From Aquitalea magnusonii (GTDB lineage Bacteria; Pseudomonadota; Gammaproteobacteria; Burkholderiales; Chromobacteriaceae), in NCBI RefSeq assembly GCF_002217795.2, contig NZ_AP018823.1, positions 3,720,001 to 3,784,000 on the forward strand: a stretch of 64,000 nt of DNA. Direction: 5' to 3'. The notes beneath the pieces are model-generated. The model saw only the letters and a program-made list of their open reading frames with translations, did no database searches and was not told the origin of the DNA. This document shows positions 1-7,979 of the stretch, in pieces; position 1 is the first letter of the stretch, and every line of letters starts with the position of its first letter. The position numbers and the translations under genes are program-made.

Positions 1-198
1 GCGGTTGTTGCGCACATAGCGCTTGTAGTCGCGCTTGCCCGAGCACTTGATGGCCAGCAGGGTGCGCATGGCATCCAGCAAGGTGGTTTTGCCCGAGCCA
101 TTGGGGCCGATGATGGTGACAATCTGCGCGTCCAGCGGCACGGCCAGCCGTTGCCAGAAGTCCCAGTGCACCATTTCTACCGATTTCATCTGGAACAT
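1..198 (-). CDS. mksB: MksB-like SMC/condensin ATPase, N-terminal 66 residues only (gene runs off the left edge)
   Basis: The reading frame starts at 198 and continues past base 1. A Walker A motif, GPNGSGKTT, sits at residues 31-39, preceded by a strand rich in I and V, as in SMC, MukB and RecN heads. Its ATG overlaps the TGA of the upstream mksE-like gene by one base (TGATG), which indicates translational coupling. The order kleisin-MksE-ATPase is that of MksFEB condensins, which organise chromosomes; the Wadjet anti-plasmid systems are built the same way. The gene continues outside the window, so the hinge, signature motif and any MksG/JetD nuclease partner cannot be seen. Confidence 0.75.
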   Translation of the reverse strand, partial: MFQMKSVEMVHWDFWQRLAVPLDAQIVTIIGPNGSGKTTLLDAMRTLLAIKCSGKRDYKRYVRNNR

Positions 199-977
199 CA
201 GCGGTCTTCCTCTTGCGCGGGGGCTTGTGTGTCGTCTTCGGGGCCTTCAACAGCAGCAAACAGGCTGGCGCCATCCTCCGTCACCGTAGGCTGTACCGCC
301 TGGGCAATGGCGCTGGCGGTCTTGTCGGCCAGGGCGTCGGCCGCCTGGCTGCGGCGCTGGCCCAGCACTTCGGACAGTGCGCCTTCGATGATGCGCGGGG
401 CCAGTTGGCTGTAGTCGATCATCAGATCCAGCATCGGGCCTTCATCCAGCCACTTGTTACGGCGTACCACAAAGCCCAGGTTCACCAGCCGGCCCAGATT
501 GGCATTGAAGCGGGTACGGCCGCCCAGCGCCTTGCCGAAGTCGGCATACAGCGCGTCTTCCGACACGCCGGTGGACACGCCCTCGCCGGTTTCCAGCGGT
601 TTTTGCGCGCCAAACATATCGCTCTGGTTTTCGCGCCCGGCTTCCACGCGGGCAATCTGCCGTTCGCGCTTGGGCAGGATGATCAGCGCCCACAGGATGA
701 CCAGCAGCGCCACGCCATCGCGCGGCAGGCCCAGATTATTGTTGAGCCAGGCTTCGCCGCTGCCGAATACCGGCTCGGTCATCTCCGGCAGCAGGGCGAC
801 GGCAATGTGCTCGGCATAGGGGTTCTCCACCAGCCGCAGGCCGACATCGGCCAGCCGCTTGTCCAGCTCCTGGCGGAAGATATCGTCCAGCAGCGCCTTG
901 CGCGCCAGCGCGTCGCCACGCGGCACCACGCGGTGTGCCAGCAGGCGGGCGGTGAGGGTTTTCAGTTGCTGTTCCAT
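198..977 (-). CDS. mksE: MksE-like condensin subunit
   Basis: A 259-residue soluble protein with the features of small MukE/MksE/JetB-type winged-helix subunits: a leucine-rich N-terminal half, a stretch near residue 90 (VALLVILWALIILP), and a central segment resembling DNA-binding kleisin partners. In such complexes MksE bridges the kleisin and the ATPase and contacts DNA. It starts 3 bases after the stop of the upstream MksF-like gene and overlaps the start of the downstream ATPase by one base, so the three are one operon. The acidic, low-complexity tail (about 40 residues rich in E, D, A, Q) is probably disordered. The family call rests on context plus general resemblance. Confidence 0.6.
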   Translation of the reverse strand: MEQQLKTLTARLLAHRVVPRGDALARKALLDDIFRQELDKRLADVGLRLVENPYAEHIAVALLPEMTEPVFGSGEAWLNNNLGLPRDGVALLVILWALIILPKRERQIARVEAGRENQSDMFGAQKPLETGEGVSTGVSEDALYADFGKALGGRTRFNANLGRLVNLGFVVRRNKWLDEGPMLDLMIDYSQLAPRIIEGALSEVLGQRRSQAADALADKTASAIAQAVQPTVTEDGASLFAAVEGPEDDTQAPAQEEDR

Positions 978-980
978 GGC

Positions 981-2330
981 TTAATTCGGGGTATGGGGAA
1001 GCAGCCGCGCATCCGACAGCGTGGCTACTTCCGGGTGTTCGGGTTCAATCACGGCTTCGCCACCGTGCAGGGTGAACGGCAATTTGGCTAGCGCCGCCAC
1101 AATGCTGGCATCGCCATGGCTTTCCGGGTCGCCAATCAAGGACAGCAAGGACAACCGGTAGGCGGTTTCGTTGTAGCTGTCGGCCAGCACCGCCTGCCGG
1201 ATGGGGATGTGGTCCGCCCCGCTCTCGCCCAGTTGCAGGCCCAGGGTCAGCAGTTCGTCGTACATGGCTTCGGCGGCAAACAGGCGCTCCACTTCCAGCT
1301 CGCCGGACAGGGGCGCGGCCACGCTGCCGGGCAAGGTGGTATTGCCGGCCTTGGCCCGCTCGCGCGCCAGCAGCTCGAATTCCGCCATATCGGCCAGCTC
1401 CGGCGTGGCGATGAAAGCCGGTTCCGGGTTGATGGACAGGCAGCCGGTCAGTTGATCAGCCAGTTGGCCCACCGCCTGACGGCGCAGCCAGTCGGCAATA
1501 TCGGTGGAAGTCAGGCCGGAACTGCCCAGATGCACACGCTGTGCGGCCAACTGCGCCAGTCGGCGCTCGAAAGTACCGGCCAGCGCCAGCATGCGGCTTT
1601 GTGCCAGCGCCACCGCCTGCGCCTGATTCAGGGCGGACAGGCTGAGCGTGTCGTCGGCGGTGAGGCTGCGGATGACTTCTGTCGATTTGGCCACCCAGCG
1701 CCATACCGCTTCCAGCCGGTGCTGGGCGGCGCGGATGCGGAATTCGGATTGCGATTCCAGCGCCTCTTCAAACTCGCCATACAGCTCGTTCAGCCGCGCC
1801 AGCAAGTGCTTGAGTGCGTCGTCCGACAACTGCCCCACCGCCTGGCCAGCCGCCACCTGGCTGGTGAGATAGCCCAGCTCGACATCATCACCGGCAAAGT
1901 CAATCAAGGTGGCCAGCGCCGCCAGCGCCACGCGTGCGCCTTCGGACAGCTGGTACTGACCGCCATCGCTGTCGTACACCAGCAATTCGCCCTCGCGCAG
2001 GCGGCCCAGAATGGTGGCCAGCTTGGTGTCGTTGAGATAAGCAAAGCGCTGGGCGATTTCCTGCGGCGTCCAGCGCGGCGCGTCGGCGCGGCTGCCCAGT
2101 TCGCGCAGCACCAGGAGGCGCATCAGCACCTCCTCGTCGCCACCGCGAAACAGCGTGACAAACACGGACAGATACGGCCAGGCCTGTTGCAGACGATTGA
2201 CCGCAGACAGCGAATCCGGCGCAATGCCCGGCTGGAAAAAGTCGGCGAGCGATTCCAATGACATTCCGGCATCAAGAAGCAAAAGCGGATTGTCCAAGGC
2301 CGGACGGGGGTAAGTCAACGCATCTTGCAT
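981..2330 (-). CDS. mksF: MksF-like kleisin subunit of a condensin
   Basis: 449 residues from the ATG at 2330; a GTG at 2354 would add eight residues but has no better ribosome site. The protein has an N-terminal winged-helix-like segment (RWTPQEIAQRFAYLND), a long helical middle (residues about 150-260) and a predicted C-terminal winged helix, the layout of MukF/MksF kleisins that close the SMC ring. It is first in an operon with MksE- and MksB-like genes. The transporter gene upstream on the same strand ends 40 bases before it, so it may be co-transcribed or have its own promoter in that gap. It could equally be called JetA-like; the two families are related. Confidence 0.55.
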   Translation of the reverse strand: MQDALTYPRPALDNPLLLLDAGMSLESLADFFQPGIAPDSLSAVNRLQQAWPYLSVFVTLFRGGDEEVLMRLLVLRELGSRADAPRWTPQEIAQRFAYLNDTKLATILGRLREGELLVYDSDGGQYQLSEGARVALAALATLIDFAGDDVELGYLTSQVAAGQAVGQLSDDALKHLLARLNELYGEFEEALESQSEFRIRAAQHRLEAVWRWVAKSTEVIRSLTADDTLSLSALNQAQAVALAQSRMLALAGTFERRLAQLAAQRVHLGSSGLTSTDIADWLRRQAVGQLADQLTGCLSINPEPAFIATPELADMAEFELLARERAKAGNTTLPGSVAAPLSGELEVERLFAAEAMYDELLTLGLQLGESGADHIPIRQAVLADSYNETAYRLSLLSLIGDPESHGDASIVAALAKLPFTLHGGEAVIEPEHPEVATLSDARLLPHTPN

Positions 2331-2370
2331 GACTGGGGGTGCGTACCAGACCACGGCACGCCCCCCATGC

Positions 2371-3649
2371 TCAGGCTGCCGACGGCTGCACTTTCGGTGT
2401 GCGCCGGCTTTGCGCGATATAGGCCAGTGCGCTCAGGCTGATCAGGGTGGTGAACATCAGGTAAAAGCTGGGGGCCTGATTGCTGCCGGTAGCGCTGATC
2501 AGCCACACGATGATGGCCGGGGCAAAACCGCCAAACACCGTCACACCCACGTTATAACCAATGGCCATGCCGGTGGCGCGGGTGGCGGGCGGGAAGATTT
2601 CCGACATCAGCGCAGGCAAGGCACCAAAGTAAATGGACTTGAGCAAGGCCAGCCAGCCCACCAGCACATACAGCGCCCAGGCACTGCCGCTCAGGGACAC
2701 ATACAGGAACACCGGGTAAATGGTGAGGGCAAACAGCACCCCGGCCACGGTCATCTGCTTCAGCCGCCCGATGCGGTCGGACAGCCAGCCGGAAAATGGC
2801 GTCACCACGGTGAGGATCACCCCGGCCAGAATACTGGCGGCAAAGCCGGTGGCGGCATCCATCTTGAGCTGGCGGATGGCAAAGGTGGGCACGTATTGCA
2901 GCATGTAATTGACCGCAGTGGACACGGTAATCACCCCGATGGCCGCCAGCACCATGCTTTTTTGGCTGAGCAAGATATCGCGTACCGGGGTGGCGGTGTG
3001 TTCGGCTTGCGTAAAACTGGGCGCATCGTCCAGATAGCGCCGCATCAACAAACCGGCCGGGCCAATCAGCAAGCCGAAGAAGAAGGGAATGCGCCAGCCC
3101 CAGGCCAGCAGTTCCTCATGCGTCAGCAGCTTGACCAGGCCATAACCAAACAGCGATGCCAGCAAGGTGGACAAGCCCTGGGTGGCAAACTGCCAACTGG
3201 CGAGAAACCCACGCCGATGCGGCGCATGCTCGATCAGCATGGCGGTGGACGCGCCAAACTCGCCGCCCGCGGAAAAGCCCTGAATCAGGCGCGCCAGAAA
3301 AATGCCGATGGGTGCCGCCACGCCGATCTGCGCATAAGTGGGCAGCAGGGCGATGATGGCGGTGCCCACCATCATCAGGCTGACTGTCAGCAGCAGCGCG
3401 ACCTTGCGGCCATGGCGGTCGGCATAGCTGCCCAGTACCACACCGCCCAGGGGGCGGATCAGGTAGGAGGCACCGAAGGAGCCGAAGGTCAGCAGCATGG
3501 AGGCGGTTTCATTTCCCGCCGGGAAAAAATGATATGCAACATACACGGCGAAAAAAGCCATAGATGGCAATATCAAACCATTCCAGCGCATTGCCAATGG
3601 AAGTGGCCACCACAATGCGGGTCAGGCTGATGGGTTTAGCTGTCGACAT
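2371..3649 (-). pseudogene. MHS-family (MFS) metabolite:proton symporter, broken by a one-base insertion
   Basis: Starting at ATG 3649 (AGGAG 7 bases upstream) the frame reads MSTAKPISLTRIVVATSIGN and continues LEWFDIAIYGFF, the conserved first helix of metabolite:H+ symporters such as citrate, proline/betaine and shikimate carriers. It then leaves frame at a run of six A on the plus strand (3551-3556). With five, the frame runs without a break through AVYVAYHFFPAGN to the stop at 2371, giving 425 residues and 12 expected helices. The motif GSYADRHGRK between helices 2 and 3 is present. The start overlaps the end of the M20 peptidase gene by 14 bases, so both form an operon. A homopolymer error in the sequence is as likely as a real mutation. 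Confidence 0.8.
3551..3556 (-). other. Homopolymer frameshift site in the MHS transporter
   Basis: Six consecutive A on the plus strand (six T in the coding strand). The protein family pattern GFFAVYV needs five. The frame from the correct start (3649) and the frame of the rest of the gene differ by exactly one base across this run. Confidence 0.75.
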
Positions 3650-5081
3650 GTTTGTCTCCTGAATAGGCCAAGGCCTGGTCAACCAGTTGGCTACCCTGCT
3701 CGCCCAGATCCCACCAGATGCCGGCCATCAACCCCAGCGCCTCGCGGGCCACAGGTGCCAGCAAATGCTCGTTGGGGGCATGCTGGGAGCAACCAGGATA
3801 TGAGTGTGGCAGCCACAAGGTGGGCAAACCCAGGATGTCGGCAAAGGCATCATTGGGTACGGTACCAGCGAGATTGGGCAGTAAGGCGGCAGGCTGGCCG
3901 GTAGTGTTGCGGATGGACGCCATGGCCCATTCAACCCATGGGTGATCCAGCGCCAGTCGGGTAGCGGCAGAACTGGATAAAATACGCACCTGCACATGTT
4001 CCAAACCATGCTGCTGCAAGTGCGACGCGATATGCTGCCGGGTATTACGCCAATCCGTCCCCACTACAAAGCGCAGTTGGCACACCGCCTTGGCGCTGGG
4101 TGGAATGGCATTTTCCGGTATACGTACATCGCCAGACTCCAGCGCCAGCACTTCCAGCGCATTCCAGCCGATCACGCGCTCCAGCGGCGTCAGGCCAGGT
4201 TCGCCCCAGTTAGCATCCACCGCCGGGCTGTTCTCTTCACCTGCCAGTGTCAGGTTAGCCAATGCTCGTTTTACCCCATCTTCCAACGGAGGTGGACGCA
4301 AGCCTGGCACCTGAATCACCCCGTGCGCATCCACCAGGCAGGCCAAAGCATGCGCCAACACCACCGCGGGGTTACGCAAAGCCCCACCCCAATTACCGGA
4401 GTGCTGGCTACTCTCACGTAAGATCAGCTGTAATTCAAACACCACACTGCCGCGCGAACCCAGAAACAAGGTAGGTCGATCAGCATTGACACGCGGTCCA
4501 TCGGAGGCAATGAATACATCCGCCTGCAAGGCGGATGATTCGGCTTGGCAAATCTCCCGTAAACCGGGCGAGCCGATTTCCTCGCCACTTTCAAACAGCC
4601 ATTTGCTGTTAAAGCCTAATCGACCACCACGGCTTTGCCGCACCGCCTCCAATGCCGCCAGATTGATGGTGTGCTGGCCCTTGTTATCCGCCGTACCCCG
4701 GCCATACCAGCGCCCCTGCTCCACTGTCACCAGCCAGGGACTCAAGCCGTTGCGCCAGTTCATATCATCGCCACGTACCACATCGGCATGGCCATAGCTC
4801 AGCGCGGTGGGCAAACCGTCGGCCTCATGTCGCTCGGCCAGCAGGAATGGCGCCAGCGGTGCCACCGGGTTGGCCAATATCCGGCAGTGAAAGCCCATGC
4901 GCTGTAGGGTGGGTATCAACTCCTGCTGGAAGTAAGCCAGATGGGTGGCCGCCTGTGCCGGATCCTGGCTTTCGGTATGAAAGCCTACCCGGCGTTGCAG
5001 ATCGCCCAATAAACCGCCTTGATCAAAGTAGGCCTGCGCCTTGGCAATTGCTTCCTTGCGCTGGGCATGTATTTGCGTCAT
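3636..5081 (-). CDS. M20-family metallopeptidase / amidohydrolase
   Basis: 481 residues, typical for M20 peptidases (ArgE/DapE/carnosinase group). Metal-ligand motifs are visible in order: GHADVV with the catalytic aspartate region, GRGTADNKGQ, the base glutamate pair ESGEEIGSPGL, ASDGPR, and a C-terminal HAPNEH. A dimerisation domain lies in between. The enzyme should hydrolyse an N-acyl amino acid, dipeptide or similar amide in the cytoplasm. It is followed by an overlapping MHS symporter gene and faces a divergent LysR gene, so a plausible unit is uptake and hydrolysis of one substrate controlled by that regulator. The substrate cannot be told from sequence. The start ATG has GAGGT about 9 bases upstream. 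Confidence 0.85.
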   Translation of the reverse strand: MTQIHAQRKEAIAKAQAYFDQGGLLGDLQRRVGFHTESQDPAQAATHLAYFQQELIPTLQRMGFHCRILANPVAPLAPFLLAERHEADGLPTALSYGHADVVRGDDMNWRNGLSPWLVTVEQGRWYGRGTADNKGQHTINLAALEAVRQSRGGRLGFNSKWLFESGEEIGSPGLREICQAESSALQADVFIASDGPRVNADRPTLFLGSRGSVVFELQLILRESSQHSGNWGGALRNPAVVLAHALACLVDAHGVIQVPGLRPPPLEDGVKRALANLTLAGEENSPAVDANWGEPGLTPLERVIGWNALEVLALESGDVRIPENAIPPSAKAVCQLRFVVGTDWRNTRQHIASHLQQHGLEHVQVRILSSSAATRLALDHPWVEWAMASIRNTTGQPAALLPNLAGTVPNDAFADILGLPTLWLPHSYPGCSQHAPNEHLLAPVAREALGLMAGIWWDLGEQGSQLVDQALAYSGDKHVDS

Positions 5082-5163
5082 CGACTCTTACCTCACACCT
5101 TGTTTAACGTTGAATGGCTGGTGCAGTCTAAGAACGCCAAATCATTGATGACAATTGACATTA

Positions 5164-5178
5164 TTGCCATTCAGGCAA
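5164..5178. promoter_or_regulatory. LysR-type operator between the M20 operon and the lysR gene
   Basis: A perfect inverted repeat TTGCC-N5-GGCAA contains the T-N11-A core of LysR boxes. It lies in the 131-base divergent intergenic region, 35 bases before the regulator start. A flanking CAATTG occurs at 5152-5157 and again at 5176-5181. Confidence 0.6.
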
Positions 5179-5212
5179 TTGAACTTGCCAAAATAGCAAT
5201 AGGGGGAACCGG

Positions 5213-6118
5213 ATGCTGCATGGCATTGCACTTAAATATTTTGTTGAAGTAGCTCGCTGCGGCTCCTTGGGTGGTGCGGCAGAAAACCTGCAAGTTGCGG
5301 TCTCTGCCATCAGTCGGCAAATCACCAAACTGGAGCAGGAAACCGGCACGCTACTGTTTGAGCGTCAGCCTCGTGGCATGGTACTGACCGAGGCCGGACA
5401 GCTACTGGCCGATCACGCCCGCCGCGCGCTGCTAGATGCCCAGTTGGTGCTAGGCGAAATATCTTCGCGCCATGCCAGCGGCGACGGCATGGTGCGACTC
5501 GCCAGCACCGATGGGTTTGCCCATGCATTTCTGCCTGATGTGATGCTGCTCTATCACCTGAGTTATCCGCATACCCGCTTTGTTTTGCAGGTGGGCAGCC
5601 CAGAGCAGGTACGCCACTGGATAAGTACCGGCGAAGCCGACATCGGGTTGGGCTTTGCCGTAGAAAACACCCATGGTATTGACCTGACACTGCAACATAC
5701 AGCACCGGTATGCGCGCTGCTGCGCCCCGGCCACCCTTTGGCAGAAAAGGAGGTACTCAGCCTGGAGGATCTGACCCGCTATCCGCTGGCCATCCTGGAG
5801 CGCGGCAACACGGTGCGGCAATTGCTGGAATGGAGCTTTAGCACACAGGGCAAGGTGTTCAGCCCGCTGCTGAGCTGCGGACACTCCAGCACCCTGCACC
5901 GCTTTGCCGCCCACACCGACACCATTGCGCTGGGCAGCCGACTGGCCATTCACGGCCTGCCCGAATGCAGCAGGCTGCTGGCAAAAAACATCGACGAACC
6001 GCTGCTGCAACAAAGACAGCTGCAACTGATGACCATGCAGGACCGCCGCCTGCCACCCGCGGTCAGCCAGTTTCTGCAATTGCTACAGCAACAACTGCAC
6101 ACCGCGCTGGAGGCCTGA
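5213..6118 (+). CDS. LysR-family transcriptional regulator
   Basis: 301 residues. The N-terminal helix-turn-helix is standard for the family (ALKYFVEVARCGSLGGAAEN, then VSAISRQITKLEQETG, then LFERQPRGMVLTEAG), followed by a periplasmic-binding-like effector domain. AGGGGG lies 6 bases before the ATG. It is divergent from the M20 peptidase-MHS transporter operon and shares a 131-base intergenic region with it that contains a LysR box. LysR regulators usually repress themselves and activate the divergent operon with a small-molecule inducer. The likely inducer is the peptidase substrate or product, which is inference. Confidence 0.9.
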   Translation: MLHGIALKYFVEVARCGSLGGAAENLQVAVSAISRQITKLEQETGTLLFERQPRGMVLTEAGQLLADHARRALLDAQLVLGEISSRHASGDGMVRLASTDGFAHAFLPDVMLLYHLSYPHTRFVLQVGSPEQVRHWISTGEADIGLGFAVENTHGIDLTLQHTAPVCALLRPGHPLAEKEVLSLEDLTRYPLAILERGNTVRQLLEWSFSTQGKVFSPLLSCGHSSTLHRFAAHTDTIALGSRLAIHGLPECSRLLAKNIDEPLLQQRQLQLMTMQDRRLPPAVSQFLQLLQQQLHTALEA

Positions 6119-6334
6119 GCCACGCGACAGGCACCGGCGATGCTGCCACGGTACGGCCAGCTCCTCTGCCATGCTATTGAAAACGCTGAAGTATCCAGCG
6201 CTAATCACCACCACTTCTGATAGGCAATCATCTGTCATCAGCCAATAATTGCCGATGTCATGCTGCTTGCCAGACTGCCCATCCCCTGCTGTGTCGGGCA
6301 ATAGATTGGCCAGCTAGCCCTCAGGAGCCCACCA
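6119..6334. other. 216-base leader before the lipase/immunity operon
   Basis: No gene seen. It must hold the terminator of lysR and the promoter of the following operon, but no strong hairpin or consensus promoter stands out. AGGAG at 6323-6327 is the ribosome site of the next gene. Confidence 0.4.
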
Positions 6335-6859
6335 ATGACACAACCCCCGCGACGTCTGCTGCTGGCCAGCTGCCTGCTCGCCCTGCTGACAGCCTGCGCC
6401 GGCGGCTCATCCTCCTTCAGCCTGATCGGCGCACCGGTACGGGTGTATGACCTGACCGGAAAGATGGACACCATTCTGGATGCTGAATTCGACTTTATCG
6501 ATCGTATGGGTGCGCCTGGCCGGGGAGGTGAAGTGTGCTGCGCCAGCCTGCCAAAGAAGTGGTATCCCGGCATGATCGCCACCGTGCGCTGGGTGAAAGA
6601 CCCTGATGCGTCCCTGCTTTACCCAACAGATCCTGATGAATTTAGGGCTTATATAAAAAAGAAAAGAGCCACCTACCAACGCCTCAGCGCCCAGATGGAA
6701 CTGCTGCCCTATACCCGCACCTGTGGTGTCACCCTGGTGTTTCTGCCGTGCGATCAAGTCCGCGTCACCATTGATTGCGATCAGGAAGGCCCCCTGATCA
6801 GCCAATGGCGGCAACAAGCCGCCGCGATGAAAGGAAAGTCATGTCCCAACACACCGTAA
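6335..6859 (+). CDS. DUF3304-like lipoprotein, putative T6SS immunity protein, copy 1
   Basis: 174 residues with a lipoprotein signal: RR, a hydrophobic stretch, then LLTAC with Cys21. The mature part contains EVCCASLPKKWYPGMIATV followed by RWVKDP, the signature of DUF3304 proteins, which often lie beside T6SS effectors. It is first of three tandem paralogues before a Tle1-like phospholipase. A periplasmic or membrane lipoprotein would protect against a lipase delivered to that compartment. Its stop overlaps the next copy's start by 19 bases. It lacks the proline/arginine N-terminal extension of copies 2 and 3, so it may be the ancestral copy. The immunity role is inferred from context. Confidence 0.7.
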   Translation: MTQPPRRLLLASCLLALLTACAGGSSSFSLIGAPVRVYDLTGKMDTILDAEFDFIDRMGAPGRGGEVCCASLPKKWYPGMIATVRWVKDPDASLLYPTDPDEFRAYIKKKRATYQRLSAQMELLPYTRTCGVTLVFLPCDQVRVTIDCDQEGPLISQWRQQAAAMKGKSCPNTP

Positions 6860-7413
6860 ACCCGCACAGCACCATCCAGCCCCGTCCACCGCCACCACGC
6901 AGGCGACGGCGGCTACTGGCCAGCTGCCTGCTCGCCCTGCTGACCGCCTGCGCCGGCAGCTCCTCCTCCTTCAGCCTGATCGGCGCACCGGTGCGGGTGT
7001 ATGACCTGACCGGGCAACGAGGAACCATTCTGGATGCCGGGTTCGATTTTATCGGCCGCACGGGCGCTCCTGGAGAAGGGGGAGAGGTGTGCTGCGCCAG
7101 CCTGCCGAAGAAGTGGTATCCCGGCATGATCGCCACCGTGCGCTGGGTGAAAGATCCCGATGCGTCGCTGCTCTACCCAACGGGTCAAAAAGCATTTACG
7201 GCATACATGAAAAGAAAAGAAGCCACCTACCAACGCCTCAGCGCCCAGGTGGAACTGCTGCCCTATATCCGCACCTGTGGTGTCACCCTGGTGTTTCTGC
7301 CGTGCGATCAAGTCCGCGTCACCATTGATTGCGATCAGGAAGGCCCCCTGATCAGCCAATGGCGGCAACAAGCCGCCGCGATGAAAGGAAAGTCATGTCC
7401 CAACACACCGTAA
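6841..7413 (+). CDS. DUF3304-like lipoprotein, putative T6SS immunity protein, copy 2
   Basis: 190 residues. Starts at ATG 6841 with AAGGAAA just upstream, inside the end of copy 1. The signal peptide has an unusually long n-region (residues 1-24, MSQHTVN then a P/R-rich run ending RRRRR) before the hydrophobic core and lipobox LLTAC (Cys37). The mature part is nearly the same as copies 1 and 3 at both ends. It differs in two patches: the segment after YDLTG (QRGTILDAGF) and the segment before ATYQRLS (TGQKAFTAYMKRKE). The differing patches would be the natural place for effector specificity. Immunity function is inferred from the neighbouring lipase. Confidence 0.68.
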   Translation: MSQHTVNPHSTIQPRPPPPRRRRRLLASCLLALLTACAGSSSSFSLIGAPVRVYDLTGQRGTILDAGFDFIGRTGAPGEGGEVCCASLPKKWYPGMIATVRWVKDPDASLLYPTGQKAFTAYMKRKEATYQRLSAQVELLPYIRTCGVTLVFLPCDQVRVTIDCDQEGPLISQWRQQAAAMKGKSCPNTP

Positions 7414-7979
7414 ACCCGCACAGCACCATCCAGCCCCGTCCACCGCCACCACGCAGGCGACGGCGGCTACTGGCCAGCTGCCTGCTCGCCCTGCTGACCG
7501 CCTGCGCCGGCAGCTCCTCCTCCTTCAGCCTGATCGGCGCACCGGTGCGGGTGTATGACCTGACCGGGAAAATTTACACCATTCTGGATGCCGAATTCGA
7601 CTTCATCGGCCGCACGGGCGCGCCTGGCGCTGGAGGTGAGGTGTGCTGCGCCAGCCTGCCGAAGAAGTGGTATCCCGGCATGATCGCCACCGTGCGCTGG
7701 CTTAAAGATCCTGACGCCTGTCTGGATTGCGCACCCAATATTGACAAGGAGAAGAAGAAATTTAAGGAATACATGAAAAAGAAAGAAGCCACCTACCAAC
7801 GCCTCAGCGCCCAGGTGGAACTGCTGCCCTATACCCGCACCTGTGGTGTCACCCTGGTGTTTCTGCCGTGCGATCAAGTCCGCGTCACCATTGATTGCGA
7901 TCAGGAAGGCCCCCTGGTCAGCCAATGGCGGCAACAAGCCGCCGCGATGAAAGGAAAGTCATGTCCCAACACACCGTAA
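7395..7979 (+). CDS. DUF3304-like lipoprotein, putative T6SS immunity protein, copy 3
   Basis: 194 residues, starting at ATG 7395 inside the end of copy 2. It has the same extended signal peptide and lipobox as copy 2. It differs mainly in the KIYTILDAEF patch and in a lysine-rich insertion (about residues 118-133, DKEKKKFKEYMKKKE) with two extra cysteines (ACLDCAP). The conserved EVCCASLPKKWYPGMIATV segment is present. Its stop overlaps the start of the Tle1-like effector by 19 bases, so effector and all three lipoproteins are translationally chained. It is probably the immunity protein now paired with the resident effector; the others could neutralise related toxins. That is inference. Confidence 0.68.
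   Translation: MSQHTVNPHSTIQPRPPPPRRRRRLLASCLLALLTACAGSSSSFSLIGAPVRVYDLTGKIYTILDAEFDFIGRTGAPGAGGEVCCASLPKKWYPGMIATVRWLKDPDACLDCAPNIDKEKKKFKEYMKKKEATYQRLSAQVELLPYTRTCGVTLVFLPCDQVRVTIDCDQEGPLVSQWRQQAAAMKGKSCPNTP

Larger units (their letters stand above)
6841..7979 (+). repeat. Tandem duplication of an approximately 0.56-kb immunity gene unit
   Basis: ATG-to-ATG spacing is 554 bases from copy 2 to copy 3 and 566 bases from copy 3 to the effector. The first roughly 180 bases of copies 2 and 3 are virtually identical, as are the last roughly 165 bases of all three copies. Differences gather in the middle. The junction sequence (the end of one copy running into the next ATG, coding SCPNTP and MSQHTVN in two frames) is repeated at every boundary, including the one with the effector gene. 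Confidence 0.85.

Noticed and set aside
2329-3630. 433-codon plus-strand frame opposite the transporter
   Set aside because: Its composition is G/Q/H-rich and it mirrors the conserved membrane protein on the other strand.
6335-7979. Tandem repeats considered as a CRISPR-like or other array
   Set aside because: The units are about 560 bases long, code for protein and are not separated by short unique spacers. No CRISPR array is seen anywhere in the window.
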